Below are positions 6,036 to 9,953 of a stretch of 9,953 nucleotides of DNA, piece by piece. Made by a program: the position numbers and the translations under genes. This DNA is from Thermoanaerobaculia bacterium (GTDB taxonomy: Bacteria; Acidobacteriota; Thermoanaerobaculia; Gp7-AA8): assembly GCA_023700825.1 (NCBI GenBank), contig JAMPYE010000128.1:1-9953 (forward strand), read 5' to 3'. The notes beneath the pieces were generated by a model that was not told the DNA's origin, ran no database searches, and worked only from the letters and a program-made list of their open reading frames with translations. Position 1 is the stretch's first letter, and the number at the start of each line of letters is the position of its first letter.

Positions 6036-7480
6036 CAGCGCGCCCCCGTGTTTCGCGCGGCCGGCCCGCCTGCGATCTCTTCGTGGAAGAACTTCATCAG
6101 CACGTTGCTCGCGAGCAGCGTGCGGAACTCCTTCGAGCCGCGGACATCGCTGATCGGGGCGATCTCGGTGCGGGCAACCTCGCCGGCCTCCCGGAAAAGT
6201 GCCTCGCTCGCTTCACGCCCCTCGAGCAACGCCTCGGTTTTCGGCAGCCGGAGGACGACCGGGGCGACCCCGCCGTAGGCGAGACTCACTCCCGACATCC
6301 TCCTCCCGTCGAGCGTCATGCGAATTGCGGCAGTGAAGGTCGAAATGTCCAGGTCGCGCCGTTTCGAAACCTTGTAGAGACGAACCGTCTCCTCCTCGCC
6401 CGGCAGCGGGATGCGCACCCTCGTAATCATCTCGCCAGGCGCGAGGTCGAGCTTCTTGTATCCCTTGTAGAAGGAGTTGATGCCGACGACGCGATGGCCG
6501 CGCGAGCTCGCCAGCTCGAGCTCGGCACCGCACACGAAGAGGAACGGCAGCGTGTCGGCGATCGGCGAGGCGTTCGCGATGTTTCCCGCGAGCGTTCCGG
6601 CGTTGCGGATCTGCGGCGAGCCGAAGAGGCAGAGGATTCCGTGGAGCGAGGGAACGCTTCCGCGGGTGAACGCCTCGAGCGACCCCAGCGTCGTGCGGCC
6701 GCCGACGACGAGCGTCCCGTTCTCGACCGAGATGCCGTCGAGCCCCTCGACTCGCGAGAGCGTCAGCATTACGTCGGGGCGCAGCCCGCGCTTGTTGCAC
6801 TGCACGCCGAAGTCGGTGCCGCCCTGAACGATGACCGCGCCCGGTTGTTCGGCGAGAAACGCCAGCGCTTCGTCGAGCGTCGACGGCGCAAAGAACGTCC
6901 GGCCGGCCGCTTCCACCCGCACGGATCCGGCTCCCTTCCCGAGAGCCGCGGCGATCGGCCGGGACGGATAGAGCTCCTCGATGCGCTTGCCGTGACCGCG
7001 CGTCATGTCGAGAGCCGCCTTGATGATCGGCTCGTACCCCGTGCAGCGGCAGAGATTGCCGGTGAGTGCCTCGCGCGCAGCGCGCTCCGTGATGCCCGGC
7101 GCCGACTCGTGGAGCGCACTCATCGCGACGACGAACCCCGGGGTGCAGTAGCCGCACTGCGAACCCTGGTGATCGACCATCGACTGCTGTACCGCGCTCA
7201 GCTGGTCGCCCAGCTTCAGCCCCTCTACCGTGACGAGATGCGTGCCATCGAGCTGAAAGAGGAACTGGATGCACGAATTGATCGGCTTGTAGTCGAGGGA
7301 ACCGGCGCGCGGCGTGCCGACGAGCACCGTGCAGGCGCCGCAGTCGCCTTCCTCGCAGACCGTCTTGGTTCCGGTGGCTCCCCGAAACTCGCGCAGCCAG
7401 TTCGCCACGGTGCGGAACGCGTCCGCTCCCGCGATCCGCTCCGATTGCCCGTTGAGGAAAAGCTCGAGGTGATCGCGCAT
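6035..7480 (-). CDS. xdhA: Xanthine dehydrogenase, iron-sulfur/FAD small subunit
   Basis: Electron-transfer subunit of the XdhAB enzyme, 481 aa and similar in size to Rhodobacter XdhA. The N-terminal [2Fe-2S] ferredoxin-like domain has Cys 42, 47, 50 and 70 (CEEGDCGAC). The second, helical [2Fe-2S] domain has Cys 109, 112, 144 and 146 (CGYC and CRC). The FAD domain starts near residue 190, with QGGTDFG (219-225) and the flavin-binding SPQIRNAGTLAGN (288-300); the C-terminal CO-dehydrogenase-type FAD domain follows. The absence of a separate FAD gene shows the Xdh two-subunit layout rather than the three-subunit CoxSML layout. GAGGA at 7485-7489 lies 4 nt before the ATG, supporting the start. 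It is first in the operon and faces the divergent M48 gene across 331 bp, so the operon promoter should lie in that gap. Confidence 0.95.
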   Translation of the reverse strand: MRDHLELFLNGQSERIAGADAFRTVANWLREFRGATGTKTVCEEGDCGACTVLVGTPRAGSLDYKPINSCIQFLFQLDGTHLVTVEGLKLGDQLSAVQQSMVDHQGSQCGYCTPGFVVAMSALHESAPGITERAAREALTGNLCRCTGYEPIIKAALDMTRGHGKRIEELYPSRPIAAALGKGAGSVRVEAAGRTFFAPSTLDEALAFLAEQPGAVIVQGGTDFGVQCNKRGLRPDVMLTLSRVEGLDGISVENGTLVVGGRTTLGSLEAFTRGSVPSLHGILCLFGSPQIRNAGTLAGNIANASPIADTLPFLFVCGAELELASSRGHRVVGINSFYKGYKKLDLAPGEMITRVRIPLPGEEETVRLYKVSKRRDLDISTFTAAIRMTLDGRRMSGVSLAYGGVAPVVLRLPKTEALLEGREASEALFREAGEVARTEIAPISDVRGSKEFRTLLASNVLMKFFHEEIAGGPAARNTGAR

Positions 7481-7589
7481 CGAGTCCTCGATGATAGCGA
7501 AAAGCGCGAGCCATGGTTAGCGCCGAAGAAAATTCGCTGCGCTGGTGCGACCGCAATCTGCGCGGCATGGGACGCTGGCGGTGAGGTAA

Positions 7590-7625
7590 TTTCTACTCAA
7601 TCTCCCGGCTACTCGCGGGTAGAAA
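7590..7625. promoter_or_regulatory. Candidate operator: nested dyads in the divergent promoter region
   Basis: CTACTCGCGGGTAG (7609-7622) is a 14-bp dyad with 12 of 14 positions symmetric. An outer pair, TTTCTACTC (7590-7598) and GGGTAGAAA (7617-7625), is inverted with 8 of 9 matches, so the CTAC/GTAG half-site occurs three times in 36 bp. Such spacing fits a dimeric regulator binding between the two divergent genes. No regulator gene is in the window, so this rests on symmetry alone. Confidence 0.35.
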
Positions 7626-7631
7626 GCACGC

Positions 7632-7660
7632 TTGTTGGCGATCCGGCTCGGGGCTAGATT
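7632..7660 (+). promoter_or_regulatory. Possible sigma-70-type promoter of the M48 gene
   Basis: TTGTTG (7632-7637), a 17-bp spacer and TAGATT (7655-7660) match the -35/-10 pattern partially (TTG kept; 4 of 6 in the -10). It lies about 150 bp before the start codon and just downstream of the dyads at 7590-7625. In GC-rich DNA such partial matches are common. Confidence 0.3.
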
Positions 7661-7800
7661 CCTAGCTACCGGCAGTACGGGGCAGGGATCGCAACCGGAT
7701 GACGTTGCAACCAGGTTCCCTCGACTCCAACATCGACCGGTCGCCTGACGCTTCGCGCGCGGATCGGACGAATCTTCCACTGGACCAGCGCGCTGCCATC

Positions 7801-7806
7801 AGGAGG
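7801..7806 (+). promoter_or_regulatory. Shine-Dalgarno of the M48 protease gene
   Basis: AGGAGG, then 5 nt, then the ATG at 7812: a consensus anti-16S match at good spacing. It fixes the start and hence the signal peptide. Confidence 0.9.
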
Positions 7807-7811
7807 CTTCC

Positions 7812-9269
7812 ATGCATCGAGTTCACTTCACGGCCGCGCGATCGGCTCTCGTTCTCCTCGCGACTCTACTGCTCGCCGCTCCCGTCGCCGAGGCACAGAC
7901 GAAAGTCAAAGCAGGCTTCAACCTCTTTTCGGCCACACAGGACGTCGAGGTCGGAACGGCGTCGGCCGCCGAGGTGGAGAAACAGCTTCCGCTCGTGACC
8001 GACCGCGCAGTTCTCGCGTACGTCGACGAGATCGGCCAGCGACTTGCTGCCAAGGCCGGTGGACCGCAGTTCAAGTATCAGTTTGGGATCATCAATGCTT
8101 CGGACATCAACGCCTTTGCGCTTCCCGGCGGCTTCGTCTACATCAACCGGGGAATCGTCGAGAGCTCGCGAAACGAAGGCGAGCTCGCCGGCGTGCTTGC
8201 CCACGAGATCGCACACGTCTCCCTCCGGCACGGTACCCACCAGGCCTCGAAGGCCTACGGCGCCAAGGCCGGGCTCAGCATCCTCGGCGGGCTCCTCGGG
8301 GATCGCGCCGGTGATTCGACGGCCGGCATCATCAACGCGGTCGGCGGATTCGGGATGAATGCTCTCTTCCTCAAGTTCAGCCGCGAGCTCGAAACGCAGT
8401 CCGACATTCGCGGCGCGCAGATTCTCGCCGCGGCCGGCTACACGCCTGCCGACATGGTGAGCTTCTTCCAGATGCTCGAGAAGACGGACACGGCACGCAA
8501 GACGAGCTGGCTCTCGAGCCACCCTGCGCCGCCGGATCGCGTGGTGCGCATCGAGCGTGAGGCGCAACTCCTTCGCGTCTCTTCGCAGCCGACCCAGCGA
8601 GTCACGGAGCTGAAGGGAATTCAGTCTCGCCTGCGGCGCCTCGGAACCGCTCCGACGATGGCTCAGATCGCGAGTGGCCAGACGACCGGCAGCACCACCG
8701 CACCGGCACAGACGGCTTCCGGTGTCGCGCCCCCGTCGACGAGGCTTCGCAGCTTCACGAGCGACTCGCGCGCGTATCGGATCTCGTACCCGGAAAACTG
8801 GAAGGCCTACGAGCAGGGGACGACCGGCGTCGTCTTCGCACCCGAGGGTGGTATTACCAAGGTGGGCGGCAGAACCGAGATCGTCCACGGAGTGATCCTC
8901 AACTACTACGAGCCGTTCGGAAACGTCTCGAACAGCAAGACCCTGAGCTATCTGGGTGACTCGTCGGTCGAAGACGCGACCAACGACCTGATCAAACAGA
9001 TCCAGCAGGGCGATCCGCACCTGAACGTCGTCAAGAACTCGACGCGAGAGCTCGATCTCGATAGCGGCCCCGCACTGACGGCGGTCCTTCGGGGAGTCAA
9101 CCCGCGGACGAACATCAAAGAACGGCTCACCGTGGTCACGCATCAGCTCGACGACGAGAACCTGATCTACCTGCTTTTCGCAACACCCGAGATCGACGCG
9201 AAGAGTTACTCTGCGACGCTCACGGCAATGGTGGAATCGATCCAGATCGACGACGACTTCACGAACTGA
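7812..9269 (+). CDS. Secreted M48-family zinc metalloprotease with extra C-terminal domain
   Basis: A 485-aa exported protease of the M48 (BepA/YfgC-like) family, probably working on misfolded envelope proteins outside the inner membrane. Residues 1-28 form a signal peptide: basic start, hydrophobic ALVLLATLLLAA, cleavage after AEA. The following residue is Gln, not Cys, so it is not a lipoprotein. The protease domain is about 45-255: zinc motif HEIAH (131-135), third ligand Glu194 in RELETQSD, and SSHP (235-238), whose His matches the BepA active-site-closing histidine. A Thr/Ala/Pro linker (about 280-312) leads to a second domain (about 313-480) starting RSFTSDSRAYRISYPENW. It resembles the PsbP-like fold found attached to such proteases, but that match is from memory of the pattern. 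No TPR repeats, unlike BepA. It has its own Shine-Dalgarno and terminator, so it is probably monocistronic. Confidence 0.9.
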   Translation: MHRVHFTAARSALVLLATLLLAAPVAEAQTKVKAGFNLFSATQDVEVGTASAAEVEKQLPLVTDRAVLAYVDEIGQRLAAKAGGPQFKYQFGIINASDINAFALPGGFVYINRGIVESSRNEGELAGVLAHEIAHVSLRHGTHQASKAYGAKAGLSILGGLLGDRAGDSTAGIINAVGGFGMNALFLKFSRELETQSDIRGAQILAAAGYTPADMVSFFQMLEKTDTARKTSWLSSHPAPPDRVVRIEREAQLLRVSSQPTQRVTELKGIQSRLRRLGTAPTMAQIASGQTTGSTTAPAQTASGVAPPSTRLRSFTSDSRAYRISYPENWKAYEQGTTGVVFAPEGGITKVGGRTEIVHGVILNYYEPFGNVSNSKTLSYLGDSSVEDATNDLIKQIQQGDPHLNVVKNSTRELDLDSGPALTAVLRGVNPRTNIKERLTVVTHQLDDENLIYLLFATPEIDAKSYSATLTAMVESIQIDDDFTN

Positions 9270-9298
9270 GCGCAAACACCAGCCAATGAATCTGTTCC

Positions 9299-9325
9299 AC
9301 GGGGGTCGCGTTTTGCGACCCCCGT
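9299..9325 (+). terminator. Intrinsic terminator after the M48 gene
   Basis: ACGGGGGTCGC, loop GTTTT, GCGACCCCCGT: an 11-bp perfect GC-rich stem followed by TTTCTT, 30 nt after the stop codon. This is a clear rho-independent terminator for the plus strand and separates the protease gene from the gene at 9527. Confidence 0.88.
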
Positions 9326-9442
9326 TTCTTGTCCTGGCTGAACTTTCTCCGCATTCGCCAGCGCCACCACACGGGCCAGCGGCTGCAATACGGTAGTTCG
9401 AGCGCGACGAGCGCAAGAGCCGAGTTTCGGCGGGAAGTCGTG

Positions 9443-9485
9443 CGTAAGGCCGCCTTACGACCACCCGTCACGAGATGCTGTGACG
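9443..9485. other. Two adjacent small dyads upstream of the PH-domain gene
   Basis: CGTAAGG-CCG-CCTTACG (9443-9459) is a perfect 7-bp-stem hairpin. CGTCAC-GAGATGCT-GTGACG (9466-9485) is a 6-bp dyad with an 8-bp spacer, the shape of an operator half-site pair. They lie 42 to 84 bp before the ATG at 9527, where regulatory sites would be expected. No -35/-10 pair stands out nearby. Function unknown. Confidence 0.4.
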
Positions 9486-9526
9486 CGCGCCGGGACTAAC
9501 ACCATCGCTTCGGCTACCATCTCCCG

Positions 9527-9953
9527 ATGGCGAACCGCGAGACGCTCACCTTCCCCTCGAAACGCGATACCTGGCTGGTCGCTGTGATCTGGGCCGCGGT
9601 CGTCGCGATGGGCTTCGGCATCGCGGCTCCGTGGACCGCGCGCGGCTTCTCGGTCCTCTCGGTGCTCCTGACCCTGCTGCTGGTCGGCGGCATCGCACTG
9701 ATGCTGTCCACGCTCTATGGCACTCGGTACGTCATCGACGGTCAGCGGATTGCGATCAGCGCCGGACCGCTCCGCTGGAGGATCGACATCGGGACGATCG
9801 CGTCGATCCGACCGACGAACGACCCGACGTCGGCGCCCGCCTGCTCGCTCGACCGGCTCGAGATCGCGTGGGGCGACGCGTACGACACCATCATGGTCTC
9901 ACCGGCGGACAAGGTCGCATTCCTCGAGGCCGTCGCCGCGCGTGACGCCGGCC
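9527..9953 (+). CDS. Membrane protein with bacterial PH-like (bPH_4/YyaB-type) domain, 3'-partial
   Basis: The frame is open from the ATG at 9527 to the window edge (142 codons, no stop), so the gene is cut by the window or nearly complete. After a short charged start (MANRETLTFPSKRD), residues about 16-35 and 41-60 are hydrophobic and should form two membrane helices. Residues about 63-140 then match the small bacterial PH-like domain of YyaB-type proteins: YVIDGQRIAI, a short RWRIDIGTIASIRP strand-turn, LEIAWG, and the closing IMVSPADKVAFLEAV, which follows the family's ISP-D-FL-L ending. Such proteins are small membrane proteins of unknown function. No strong Shine-Dalgarno is seen before the ATG. 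It is separated from the M48 gene by a terminator and is probably its own transcription unit. Confidence 0.8.
   Translation, partial: MANRETLTFPSKRDTWLVAVIWAAVVAMGFGIAAPWTARGFSVLSVLLTLLLVGGIALMLSTLYGTRYVIDGQRIAISAGPLRWRIDIGTIASIRPTNDPTSAPACSLDRLEIAWGDAYDTIMVSPADKVAFLEAVAARDAG

Larger units (their letters stand above)
7481..7811. other. Divergent intergenic region between xdhA and the M48 protease gene
   Basis: 331 bp without a credible gene. It should hold promoters in both directions. Visible elements are the xdhA Shine-Dalgarno (7485-7489), a dyad region at 7590-7625, a possible plus-strand promoter at 7632-7660, an 8-bp palindrome GTTGCAAC near 7704-7711 and the M48 Shine-Dalgarno (7801-7806). 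No convincing -35/-10 pair for the minus-strand operon was found; TATCAT near 7493-7498 is too close to the start codon. An open frame across much of it on the minus strand (7517-7780) looks non-coding, with mixed composition and no recognisable motif. Confidence 0.6.

Noticed and set aside
5888..7657. Long plus-strand open frame opposite xdhA and xdhB
   Set aside because: It spans two real genes and part of the promoter region, with low-complexity Arg-rich translation and no motif.
7517..7780. 87-codon minus-strand gene in the divergent region
   Set aside because: No ribosome site or recognisable domain; the composition looks like random GC-rich sequence across a promoter region.
7866..9464. 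532-codon minus-strand open frame opposite the M48 gene
   Set aside because: The plus frame has the signal peptide, HEIAH motif, Shine-Dalgarno and terminator; the antisense frame runs through the terminator and has none.

Overview
The window is GC-rich bacterial DNA holding five complete genes and one gene cut by the right edge, with an unusual number of short palindromic repeats in its left third. The host cannot be fixed from sequence alone. The high GC, the secreted M48 protease with an extra C-terminal domain and the many hairpin repeats would fit Acidobacteriota or a similar environmental phylum, but that is a guess.

Positions 142-7480 (minus strand) form a probable purine-degradation operon, read from right to left: xdhA (FeS/FAD subunit of xanthine dehydrogenase), xdhB (molybdopterin subunit, 1-nt overlap with xdhA), ygfK (dihydroorotate-dehydrogenase-like domain plus two [4Fe-4S] clusters) and ygeW (knotted carbamoyltransferase-like protein of unknown substrate). 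Homologues of these genes sit together in the E. coli ygeW-ygeX-ygeY-hyuA-ygfK-ssnA-xdhD region, which has been linked to anaerobic breakdown of urate and other purines. In this view XdhAB interconverts purines at the ring C-H positions, YgfK moves electrons to or from a purine-derived intermediate, and YgeW acts on a ureido or carbamoyl-type intermediate. The last two roles are inference. Missing partners (ygeX, ygeY, hyuA, ssnA, xdhC) could lie beyond the left edge.

The operon's 3' half is full of palindromic elements of at least four sequence types. They are an 81-bp tandem repeat (1-162) holding the ygeW stop codon, a pair of hairpins (1411-1486) holding the ygfK stop codon, a perfect 27-bp inverted-repeat element inside the ygfK reading frame (2158-2267), and a nested multi-hairpin element (3588-3716) that begins 3 nt after the xdhB stop. 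xdhAB and the genes to the right carry no comparable element. The ygfK product is also short (683 aa). It lacks the GltD-like FAD/NAD(P)H module found in the middle of E. coli YgfK, and the in-frame element sits in the linker where that module would be.

Positions 7481-7811 are a divergent promoter region with a candidate operator dyad and a candidate sigma-70-type promoter. To the right, on the plus strand, is a secreted M48 zinc metalloprotease (7812-9269) with a perfect Shine-Dalgarno and a strong intrinsic terminator. It is followed by the start of a small membrane protein with a bacterial PH-like domain (9527 to the window end). No tRNA, rRNA, CRISPR array, transposase or prophage gene was seen.
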